A stretch of DNA of 12,442 bases, taken from positions 1-12,442 of the forward strand of contig SLIS01000135.1 in NCBI GenBank assembly GCA_007135505.1, given 5' to 3'. The translations under genes and the position numbers were made by a program. Within the stretch, counting starts at the first letter, position 1. Every line of letters begins with the position of its first letter. This document shows, one piece after another, positions 6,626 to 12,442 of the stretch. The notes below the pieces were generated by a model. The model was not told the origin of the DNA, made no database searches, and saw nothing but the letters and a program-made list of their open reading frames with translations. The stretch is from Halovivax sp. Its GTDB lineage: Archaea; Halobacteriota; Halobacteria; Halobacteriales; Natrialbaceae.

Positions 6626-7735
6626 TTACGCGGCTCGCCGGCCGAGCAGAAGCGTGGCGACGATTGCGGCGATCGCAGCGGAGACACCGAAGCCGGGTAT
6701 TTCGTCGATCGCCGTCTCGTCCGAACGCTCGTCGTCACTTGCGACGTCGTCAGCATCTCCCGCGCTAGCCTCCCCGGTGACCTCGGCGTAGGCCTCCGGG
6801 TGGACCGTCGCCGCAATCTCTTCGATGGCGTCGACGACGTGTGGTCCCGGCTGAGCCATCGCGTTGCTGTCGACCACGACGAACTGCTCCTGGTCCCAGG
6901 CGGTCGTCGCTTCGGTCGCCGTCATCGCCGGCGGTTCGTCGAGAGCGTCACCGTAGATGAGCCACTCCGGATCCTCCTCGATCACGACCTCCTCGCTGAT
7001 TTCGCCCCAGCCCTGGATACCGTCGCGCTCGGCGATGTTTTCGACCCCAGCACGTTCTAACATTTCGTGCTGGAACGTTCCGGTCCCGGCCGTCGTCAGT
7101 TCGTCCTCTCCCATCACGTAGTAGGCGAGCGGTCGCTCCTCACTCTCGGCGACGACGTCGTCGATGACGTCGAGTTGCTCGTTCATCTCGTCGACGGTCG
7201 CCTCGGCGCTCTCGCACTCGTTCGCGAGCGTGCCGGCCAGCTGGACGTTCGATTCGATCTCCTCGAGCGACGCTGCCGAGTCGTAGACGTAGACCGTCTG
7301 ATCGGCCTCGCGCAGTTGCTCGACGAAGCCGTCCACGAAGAGGACGGTGTTTGCGGCGATCACGACGTCCGCGTCGAGGTCGATGATCGTCTCGGCGACT
7401 GGCGTGATTCCATCGTCCTCGGAGATGTCCGTCACGTCGTCGGGGACCTCGAGGTGGTCGGTGTACGGCCCCACCGGCATTCCAATCAACGACTCACCGA
7501 CGTCGAGTTCGGTCAACATCTGGGCATCGCTCGCCTGAGCCGCGACTACCGTCTCCGGCGGCTCCTCGATCGTGACCTCCGTCCCCGTGACGTCAGTCAG
7601 CGTCACCGGGTACGTACAGTCCGGTTGGTCGGTCGTCTGCGTTGCGTCAGCGGCTGGTTGAGCGGCCACGGCCCCGGGCACCATCGCGGCGGCGACCACG
7701 AGGATCGCGACCAGCAGGATCGATCGGTTTCGCAT
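6626..7735 (-). CDS. btuF: Cobalamin-type ABC transporter substrate-binding protein with PGF-CTERM anchor
   Basis: Extracellular receptor that captures the ligand and delivers it to BtuC. Of 369 residues, 1-25 are a Sec signal peptide ending AVAA, without a lipobox cysteine. A BtuF/FhuD-like helical-backbone binding fold follows: [36 protein letters not shown], a long central helix near LAGTLANEC and [18 protein letters not shown]. An acidic serine-rich linker (about 320-346) leads to PGF at 347-349, a hydrophobic helix and terminal RR, the tripartite PGF-CTERM signal processed by archaeosortase A. The ATG at 7735 has a TATA element about 26 bases upstream. It is divergent from btuC. Cobalamin is the likely ligand from the btuCD context, but haem or siderophore cannot be excluded from sequence alone. 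Confidence 0.88.
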   Translation of the reverse strand: MRNRSILLVAILVVAAAMVPGAVAAQPAADATQTTDQPDCTYPVTLTDVTGTEVTIEEPPETVVAAQASDAQMLTELDVGESLIGMPVGPYTDHLEVPDDVTDISEDDGITPVAETIIDLDADVVIAANTVLFVDGFVEQLREADQTVYVYDSAASLEEIESNVQLAGTLANECESAEATVDEMNEQLDVIDDVVAESEERPLAYYVMGEDELTTAGTGTFQHEMLERAGVENIAERDGIQGWGEISEEVVIEEDPEWLIYGDALDEPPAMTATEATTAWDQEQFVVVDSNAMAQPGPHVVDAIEEIAATVHPEAYAEVTGEASAGDADDVASDDERSDETAIDEIPGFGVSAAIAAIVATLLLGRRAA

Positions 7736-7756
7736 CGTCGGAACATCTCCGCCAAT

Positions 7757-7766
7757 TCAATAAATA
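7757..7766. promoter_or_regulatory. Bidirectional TATA element between btuF and btuC
   Basis: The AT-rich core TCAATAAATA reads as TATA-like on both strands. It is centred about 26 bases from the btuF ATG (minus) and about 34 from the btuC ATG (plus). No second AT-rich element occurs in the 60-base gap, so both transcripts probably use overlapping boxes. Confidence 0.55.
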
Positions 7767-7773
7767 CTTGTCT

Positions 7774-7793
7774 ACTGCAACCGAACTTGCAGT
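7774..7793. promoter_or_regulatory. Inverted repeat, candidate operator of the btuF/btuC control region
   Basis: ACTGCAA and TTGCAGT are perfect 7-bp inverted repeats with a 6-bp spacer. They lie between the TATA element and the btuC start, covering the expected btuC transcription start, and directly upstream of the btuF TATA. This fits a dimeric regulator that could block btuC-btuD and affect btuF. The regulator is unknown. Confidence 0.45.
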
Positions 7794-7795
7794 CG

Positions 7796-8893
7796 ATGGT
7801 GGAGCGTCGCAGCGTGGCTGGCTGGTCCGTGGCCCTCACGGTCGTTCTCCTCGCGAGTATCGTCGCAAGCGCTGCAATCGGACCGGTCCGAATCGATCCA
7901 CTCGTCGTCTCGAAGGCGCTGTTGAACGCGATACGGGTCCCGACGAGCGTCGGGTTCGAGTCGTCCACACTCCCGTACCTCGGCGGGTCAGTACCCACTC
8001 CCGCCTTCGGGTACACATCGCTGTTCGGGTTCGAGGTACACGGACCCCATCAGACGATCGTCACCGACGTTCGGCTTCCGCGGATCGTCCTCGCGGCGAT
8101 CGTCGGATTCGCACTCGCAATCGCCGGCGCAGTGATGCAGGGCTTTTTCAGGAACCCGTTGGCCGATCCGTCGATCATCGGCGTCTCGTCGGGCGCGGCC
8201 GTCGGTGCGGTTGCCATACTCGCATTCCCCGGATTGATTCCACTGGCCGGGATCCACTCCGCGGCCTTCGTTGGTGCGCTCGTGACGGCGTTTTTGGTCT
8301 ACGCCATCGCGACCGATGGTGGTCGAACCCCGGTGGCGACGCTGCTGCTGGCCGGCGTCGCCGTGCAGGCGTTTCTCGGCGCCGTCATCTCGTTTTTACT
8401 CGTACACAGCGGGGACGGACTTCGCCAGGCCGTCCTCTGGATGATGGGTCGACTCGCCGAATCGAACTGGGGCGACGTCGGTTTCTCGCTCCCGTTCGTA
8501 CTCGTGGGAGCCGGGATTTTACTCGCGTACACGCACGAACTAAACGTTCTCCTCCTGGGAGAAGAGGACGCCCACCACCTCGGGATCGAGGTCGAACGGA
8601 CGAAAGTCGTTTTGCTCGCCGTCGCGAGCATCGTGACGGCTGCCGGCGTCGCCGTCGCCGGTATCATTGGCTTCGTCGGACTGGTCGTCCCCCACATGAT
8701 GCGACTCGTCGTCGGTCCGGATCACCGGATCCTGTTGCCGACGAGTGCACTCGCCGGAGCGTCATTTCTCGTCGTCACGGATACACTCGCCAGATCGGGC
8801 CCGATCGAGGTGCCAGTGGGCATCGTCACCGCAGCCCTCGGCGCACCGTTCTTCCTGTTCTTGCTTGTCAGACGGGAGGTGCATGCACTGTGA
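7796..8893 (+). CDS. btuC: Cobalamin-type ABC transporter permease (FecCD family)
   Basis: Integral membrane subunit forming the translocation channel as a homodimer. The 365 residues contain the FecCD landmarks: TM1 (about 10-28), the pre-TM2 motif RLPR (93-96), GAVMQGFFRNPLADPSIIGVSSGA across residues 111-134, a later GVAVAGIIGFVGLVVPHMMR segment with the PH-R coupling motif, and a C-terminal GAPFFLFLLVRR. About ten membrane helices are expected. The extracellular segment between TM1 and TM2 (about 45-90) is longer than usual and may dock the large BtuF. I chose the ATG at 7796; the frame is open much further upstream, but only as antisense to btuF. Its stop overlaps the btuD GTG start (GTGA), so the two are translationally coupled. 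Confidence 0.93.
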   Translation: MVERRSVAGWSVALTVVLLASIVASAAIGPVRIDPLVVSKALLNAIRVPTSVGFESSTLPYLGGSVPTPAFGYTSLFGFEVHGPHQTIVTDVRLPRIVLAAIVGFALAIAGAVMQGFFRNPLADPSIIGVSSGAAVGAVAILAFPGLIPLAGIHSAAFVGALVTAFLVYAIATDGGRTPVATLLLAGVAVQAFLGAVISFLLVHSGDGLRQAVLWMMGRLAESNWGDVGFSLPFVLVGAGILLAYTHELNVLLLGEEDAHHLGIEVERTKVVLLAVASIVTAAGVAVAGIIGFVGLVVPHMMRLVVGPDHRILLPTSALAGASFLVVTDTLARSGPIEVPVGIVTAALGAPFFLFLLVRREVHAL

Positions 8894-10143
8894 TCGACGT
8901 CGAGGACGTCTCGGTCACGTTCGGAGCCGGACCGGTGCTCGATTCCGTCTCGGCGTCCATTCCGACCGGCCGGTTCGTCGGACTCGTCGGACCGAACGGC
9001 GCCGGCAAAACGACGTTGCTGCGAACAATCAGCGGTGTCCTGCCCCCGGATGCCGGTTCTGTCCACATCGACGGGGTCGACGTCACGTCCAGTCCAGCAC
9101 GCGAGAGTAGCCGGCTCGTCTCTGTCGTTCCCCAGGACACGTCACTCGCGTTCTCGTTCGACGTCCGCCACCTCGTCGAGATGGGGCGTACACCGTATCG
9201 ATCGCGCTTTTCACCGCCGAACAAACGGGACCGGCAACTGGTCGACGACGCGCTCGAGCGAACGAACACCGACCACCTCGAGTCGCGGTCAGTCGACGAA
9301 CTTAGCGGTGGCGAACGACAGCGGGTCGTCCTCGCACGGGCACTCGCACAGGATACGCCCGTCATTCTACTCGACGAACCGACCGCCAGTCTAGACGTCA
9401 ACCACCAGGTGGAGGTGATGCAACTGGTCGAAACACTCGTCGCGTCGGGAAAAACCGTCGTGGCCGCGATCCACGACCTGGACCTCGCCGCTCGATACTG
9501 CGACGAACTCCTCGTGCTGGCCGGCGGCGGCATACTCGACCGCGGACCGCCGAACCGCGTCCTCCACCCAGAGACGATCGAGACGGCGTTCGAGGCCTCG
9601 GGCGCCGTCTCCATCAACCCGATCACCTGGACTCCGGCGGTGACGACGGTCACCTCGACCGATCACGCCGAATCGACGCCAGACAGGGTCCACGTCGTCG
9701 GAACGGGAGAACGTGCGGCTTCGATACTGACCCGCCTCAACGGGGAAAACCTCACGTGTACGCTCGGTCCCGTCACGCGGGGGGACGCCGGGGCCGTCAC
9801 TGCCGAAAAGCTTGGTCTCGACACAGTGTCCACGGATCCCTTCCAGCGACTTGGCACGGAAACGCTCCGTCGGGTCGAAGCGATGGCCGAACGCGCTGAC
9901 GTAACTGTCGTCGTACCGGGCGGACCGCTGGACAGCCAGGACGAACTCTGGCGGTCGATACGGTCGTTATCAACCCTCGTGATCGAGACTACCGGTATGG
10001 ACGCTCCGGACGAGTCATCGACGCTGGACGAACTCAGAGCGCAGTCGATCCGGGCGAATCCGGAATCCGTTCTGGACGCACTCGCGGCGGTCGACGCTGC
10101 CCAGTCACCCTCGACGGACGTCCTGGCGGAGGACGACGATTAG
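8890..10143 (+). CDS. btuD: Cobalamin-type ABC transporter ATPase with extra C-terminal Rossmann-like domain
   Basis: Nucleotide-binding subunit powering the BtuC channel from the cytoplasmic side. Residues 1-245 are a complete ABC domain: Walker A GPNGAGKTT (34-42), Q-loop Q82 in VVPQDTS, signature LSGGE (138-142), Walker B VILLDE (158-163) and switch histidine H195. After a linker, residues 265-370 form a second domain: VHVVGTGERAASIL, a strand-helix repeat, then ADVTVVVPGGPLD and TLVIETTG, which looks like a nucleotide- or ligand-binding Rossmann fold. Similar tails are familiar on archaeal cobalamin/iron ABC ATPases, and their role is unsettled. The tail to 417 is acidic. The GTG at 8890 overlaps the btuC stop; no in-frame ATG gives a sensible N-terminus. 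Confidence 0.92.
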   Translation: MIDVEDVSVTFGAGPVLDSVSASIPTGRFVGLVGPNGAGKTTLLRTISGVLPPDAGSVHIDGVDVTSSPARESSRLVSVVPQDTSLAFSFDVRHLVEMGRTPYRSRFSPPNKRDRQLVDDALERTNTDHLESRSVDELSGGERQRVVLARALAQDTPVILLDEPTASLDVNHQVEVMQLVETLVASGKTVVAAIHDLDLAARYCDELLVLAGGGILDRGPPNRVLHPETIETAFEASGAVSINPITWTPAVTTVTSTDHAESTPDRVHVVGTGERAASILTRLNGENLTCTLGPVTRGDAGAVTAEKLGLDTVSTDPFQRLGTETLRRVEAMAERADVTVVVPGGPLDSQDELWRSIRSLSTLVIETTGMDAPDESSTLDELRAQSIRANPESVLDALAAVDAAQSPSTDVLAEDDD

Positions 10144-10186
10144 CGACAACGCAATCCTCACGTCGATGGGCCCGAGGTCCTGTCGA

Positions 10187-10223
10187 GTCATTCAGTGCTC
10201 CGCAAAATAATGACATACTTTTT
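10187..10223 (+). terminator. Possible transcription terminator after btuD
   Basis: GTCATT (10187-10192) and AATGAC (10209-10214) are inverted repeats. They are followed by a five-T run at 10219-10223, about 75 bases after the btuD stop. T-rich tracts favour archaeal termination; the hairpin may be incidental. Confidence 0.35.
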
Positions 10224-10270
10224 ATTAATACGGGGAGAATGTCCGTGGTCAAACAGTATAGCGATATTTG

Positions 10271-10294
10271 ATTTATAAGTTGTGTCTGAGACAC
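10271..10294 (+). promoter_or_regulatory. TATA-like box followed by a perfect 13-base palindrome
   Basis: ATTTATAAG (10271-10279) is a good archaeal TATA match. Three bases later comes GTGTCTGAGACAC (10282-10294), with 6-bp arms around a single G. A palindrome between the TATA box and the expected start near 10300 is a classic repressor position. The nearest downstream ATG is at 10328, in low-GC sequence. Confidence 0.4.
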
Positions 10295-10338
10295 CACTAC
10301 GTCCGTAATCTTCAATAGATATTGGTTATGGGTAGACG

Positions 10339-10731
10339 AAAGCGACTGTTATCTCGCCGGATGAGGCGACAGCTGGCAAAACTGTCGAACCGACCCGGTC
10401 CGAAGTGGTGGCTGTCCCGTAGTCGATCCCCAGAAAGTTATCGTCAAACCGAACGGTATCGAGGGGCCGAGACGGTTGGAGTTGCTGACGGTGAGTGAAG
10501 GGGCACACCCACCCTGGTGACCTCGACAAGCTGGAAACGAACGACGAATCCGCTACGGAAAGCAAATCTGCGTACCGAATTGTGCATCTGTTGATCCAAG
10601 TGCTACAGGGGCAAGTGCTGGTGTCTCTTCTAGAAATGTTGCGGTAACGTTCTACAATACGGCAGAGTGATGGGGAACCAGTCATCGGACAGTTGGGGCG
10701 CCATCGATCGACTAATACGATTACGAATTGA
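10339..10731 (+). pseudogene. Possible decayed secreted/CARDB-like protein gene, several frame breaks
   Basis: Coding-like peptides run in one direction but switch frame. Segment A, 10339-10422, reads KATVISPDEATAGKTVEPTR and stops. Segment B, 10419-10520, shifted, reads VVDPQKVIVKPNGIEGPRRL and stops at a TGA in PPW-stop. Segment C, 10521-10670, same frame, contains GASAGVSSRNVAVTFYNTAE and stops. Segment D, 10663-10731, shifted again, reads QSDGEPVIGQLG. The run NVAVTFYN followed by SDGEPVIGQ resembles the V-x-V-x-FY...DG-x-x-IG pattern of CARDB-like extracellular beta-sandwich repeats. Third-position GC is about 60-70 percent in A and B but low in C, so the reading is weak. An uninterrupted 119-residue frame on the other strand (10326-10685) is an alternative, but it is cysteine- and serine-rich and does not look like a protein. 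Confidence 0.3.
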
Positions 10732-10940
10732 GTCGACAGTCAACAGCAGATTGTGTATACGGACAGTCCCGTCGCGACCACCGTTTGCCAGAGGACAATT
10801 ATTCTGCGGACATGGTTTGGGAGCAACTCCTGGAGTGGTGTCTTACCACCCTGTACCCCAGGGGTCACGTTGCTATGATACCCGTCTAGATCGCAGCTAT
10901 GTTGGAGCGGCGATTTCGACGTCGCACATACGCAATATTG

Positions 10941-10988
10941 TTTATTTGGATATATAGCCCTCACATCGATTACAGAGTATCAGAAACA
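10941..10988 (+). repeat. Upstream copy of a partial duplication
   Basis: Contains TTTATTTGGATA (10941-10952) and AGTATCAGAAACA (10976-10988). Both recur exactly, in the same order and orientation, at 11044-11055 and 11140-11152. The spacing is 23 bases here and 84 there, a 61-base difference. It looks like a shortened copy of the promoter and 5' coding region of the downstream DNA-binding gene. Confidence 0.45.
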
Positions 10989-11043
10989 CAAATAAATAAT
11001 TGAAAGGGCGTCAATTAGAGCTCCACATATCAGAATAAGAGTC

Positions 11044-11055
11044 TTTATTTGGATA
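11044..11055 (+). promoter_or_regulatory. TATA-like element of the recombinase cassette
   Basis: TTTATTT starts the duplicated 12-mer. It is centred about 23 bases before an in-frame ATG at 11070 and 50 before the ATG at 11097. Transcription would therefore begin near 11073, leaving a leader of roughly 24 bases for the 11097 start. The identical 12-mer also occurs at 10941-10952. Confidence 0.4.
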
Positions 11056-11096
11056 ACTGGGATAGATTGATGAGTGTTCAGTGTGAGAGAGTATCC

Positions 11097-11510
11097 ATGA
11101 GCGCGGACGATCGAGTCGCCGTCAAAACGTACGTACCCCAGTATCAGAAACAGGAGTGGAAAGACCACGCCGACGAGCTGGAGATGAGTACGAGCGAGTT
11201 CGTCCGAACGATGGTCCAGGCCGGTCGATCGGATATTGCGCTGCCGGACGGGAGATCACCGGCCGGATCGGGCGAGCCATCCGATAGTCGAGCACCATCA
11301 CACGTCGTATCGGACGGTTCGTCCGGTTTCAAGCCCCGAATCGAAGCCGTCTTGGGAAAACGAGGGGCGCTCGAGTGGGACGAACTGGTAGATGCCCTCG
11401 TAGACGACGTCGAGTCCGAACTCGACGAGGCGCTGCAGGACTTGCAGGCCGAGAATGCGGTCGTGTACAGCGGCCGGATCGGCGGCTACACCTTGGTGGA
11501 CGATGAGTGA
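11097..11510 (+). CDS. Ribbon-helix-helix/winged-helix DNA-binding protein (DUF5805-like)
   Basis: Predicted DNA-binding partner or regulator of the adjacent recombinase, 137 residues. Residues 7-44 (VAVKTYVPQYQKQEW, then helices DHADELEMSTSEFVRTMVQAG) are a ribbon-helix-helix-like module as in haloarchaeal DUF5805 proteins. Residues 45-77 are a low-complexity Ser/Pro/Gly linker. Residues 78-135 (FKPRIEAVLGKRGALEWDELVDAL, DEALQDLQAENAVVYSGRIGGYTLV) form a winged helix. The ATG at 11097 starts right before the conserved module; an in-frame ATG at 11070 would add nine residues. The recombinase ATG lies inside this gene and overlaps its last eight bases, so the two are translated together. The family assignment is from memory of the domain pattern. 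Confidence 0.8.
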   Translation: MSADDRVAVKTYVPQYQKQEWKDHADELEMSTSEFVRTMVQAGRSDIALPDGRSPAGSGEPSDSRAPSHVVSDGSSGFKPRIEAVLGKRGALEWDELVDALVDDVESELDEALQDLQAENAVVYSGRIGGYTLVDDE

Positions 11511-12442
11511 GGCGCGATCCGATCCGATCGAGTACTTCCTCGAGGACGTAACCCACCACGGACGGAACGTTCGGACGCACGAGGCCTACGAGCGGGTTCT
11601 CACGGAGTACAAACGGTTCCTCGAGGTCGAACGTGACGTGTCTCCGACCGAAGCGACCTATCGGGACTGCATGGCCTGGGTTCACGAAATTCGCTCTCGG
11701 CACGCCGACAGTACGATCGCCACGTACGCCTCGTATTTGAACCGGTTTTACTCCTACCTGGAGCGGGTTGGGCGACACGACCAGAATCCCATGGCACTCG
11801 TCGTCGAGGAGATGGACGAATCGATCGAGACGAACCCCTCACGGCGGGACATATCGATGAACCAGATGCGCCAGTTCGTCAGCAACGTTCGACATCCACT
11901 CCACGCGGCAATCGTCGTTACCCTGTTGAAAACTGGCATTCGATCCGGCGAACTCTGCAATCTCGACATCCAGGATTTGAACCTTCCGCAGCTCGGAGGC
12001 GACTGGGAACCCCGGGCACAGATTAGCGGTCGAACGAACGCGATGTACGTCTCCGCTACCCACACGTACGGTGAACGAAGTGGCGGCGTCGAACGGACGG
12101 CCTCAAACAAACGAAAGCGCGAAACGGTCATCCCGGTCGACGGGGAACTCGAAACCGTACTGGCCCGCTGGCTCGCAATTAGGCCCGACACGATGTCACC
12201 GGCGGACCCAGTCTTCGTTGGAACGGCCGACCGCTGGGGAAAGCGTCTCACACCAGATCACGTCCACCACATCGTCACCGAATACACGGCTGCAGCGGAC
12301 TGGTATCGACGCGGCGGCGGAGCGAGTGAGAACGTCACACCGCACTACTTCAGACACTTCTTCACCACGCACTTGCGGGATCGAACCGGCGATAGAGGGA
12401 TCGTCAAGTACCTGCGCGGAGACGTCGCAGACGACATCATCG
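11503..12442 (+). CDS. Tyrosine-type site-specific recombinase/integrase, C-terminus outside window
   Basis: Catalyses strand exchange through a covalent 3'-phosphotyrosyl intermediate. The 313 visible residues hold an N-terminal SAM-like core-binding domain (about 5-100: THEAYERVLTEYKRFLEVE, STIATYASYLNRFYSYLE). The catalytic domain follows, with the first arginine R147 in LLKTGIRSGELCNL, a likely hairpin lysine in the NKRKRETVIP segment (K203/K205) and the HxxR box HYFRHFFTTHL (H281, R284). The next conserved helix, KYLRGDVADDII, ends at the window edge. The second His/Trp and the tyrosine nucleophile are therefore not visible, although the frame is intact. The ATG at 11503 overlaps the stop of the preceding gene. 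No att core or tRNA gene was identified nearby, so whether it mobilises an element is unknown. Confidence 0.93.
   Translation, partial: MSEARSDPIEYFLEDVTHHGRNVRTHEAYERVLTEYKRFLEVERDVSPTEATYRDCMAWVHEIRSRHADSTIATYASYLNRFYSYLERVGRHDQNPMALVVEEMDESIETNPSRRDISMNQMRQFVSNVRHPLHAAIVVTLLKTGIRSGELCNLDIQDLNLPQLGGDWEPRAQISGRTNAMYVSATHTYGERSGGVERTASNKRKRETVIPVDGELETVLARWLAIRPDTMSPADPVFVGTADRWGKRLTPDHVHHIVTEYTAAADWYRRGGGASENVTPHYFRHFFTTHLRDRTGDRGIVKYLRGDVADDII

Larger units (their letters stand above)
10144..11043. other. 0.9-kb AT-richer region without an intact gene
   Basis: This stretch between btuD and the recombinase cassette is clearly poorer in GC than its surroundings, most of all at 10200-10330 and 10920-11060. 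It holds a possible terminator, a TATA-like box with a palindrome, a frame-broken secreted-protein-like remnant (10339-10731) and a duplicated copy of the next gene's upstream DNA. Short intact frames exist, for example an arginine-rich 56-residue frame from ATG 10328 to 10498 that overlaps a 50-residue frame starting at GTG 10495, and a 34-residue frame from ATG 10899. Their third-position GC (about half in the first) is below that of the real genes, so I do not call them as genes. No tRNA was recognised. Confidence 0.6.

Noticed and set aside
7067..7795. 243-codon upstream extension of the btuC frame
   Set aside because: It is antisense to btuF, and the family start and the promoter point to the ATG at 7796.
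7642..8889. Long extension of the btuD frame through btuC
   Set aside because: It is an arginine-rich out-of-frame reading of btuC; the true protein begins at the GTG at 8890.
10326..10685. 119-residue minus-strand frame in the AT-rich gap
   Set aside because: Cys/Ser/Arg-rich with no recognisable domain. The plus-strand segments look more protein-like though broken. Not fully excluded.
10667..10957. 96-residue plus-strand frame
   Set aside because: Low third-position GC, atypical composition and no domain; it probably lies within degraded DNA.

Overview
The window looks like a haloarchaeal (class Halobacteria) chromosome segment. The proteins are strongly acidic and coding DNA is GC-rich at third positions. 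Many genes have an AT-rich TATA-like box about 26-30 bases before the start codon and no obvious Shine-Dalgarno site, as expected of leaderless archaeal mRNAs. Several products are archaeal: the riboflavin-pathway reductase ArfC, SRP19, Gar1, a PSH-type presenilin homologue and a PGF-CTERM surface protein.

Layout. Positions 1-979 (minus strand): a Tat-exported HExxHxxGxxH metallopeptidase, cut by the window edge, preceded by an unrecognised 130-residue protein. Positions 980-1212 hold no gene I can support. Positions 1213-2510 (plus): arfC translationally coupled to an HD-domain phosphohydrolase. Positions 2723-3220: a small conserved-looking haloarchaeal protein. Positions 3336-4823: cysS. 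Positions 4913-5923 (minus): a presenilin-family intramembrane aspartyl protease. Positions 6055-6557 (minus): an srp19-gar1 operon. Positions 6626-10143: a divergent cobalamin-type ABC importer, with btuF on minus and btuC-btuD on plus, sharing a 60-base control region with a bidirectional TATA element and a perfect inverted repeat. Positions 10144-11043: 0.9 kb of AT-richer DNA without an intact gene, containing a probable decayed secreted-protein gene, a palindrome beside a TATA-like box, and a partial duplication of the next gene's 5' region. Positions 11097-12442: a ribbon-helix-helix/winged-helix DNA-binding protein coupled to a tyrosine recombinase that runs off the window.

How the genes work together. 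Positions 1213-9.9 kb are mostly housekeeping functions (riboflavin synthesis, tRNA charging, protein targeting, rRNA pseudouridylation, B12 uptake). From about 10.2 kb the character changes to accessory DNA next to a recombinase. The most interesting points are the HD phosphohydrolase as a candidate for the unassigned archaeal riboflavin phosphatase step, the regulatory architecture between btuF and btuC, the extra C-terminal domain on BtuD, and the recombinase cassette with its duplicated upstream DNA. No rRNA, tRNA, CRISPR array or insertion sequence was seen.
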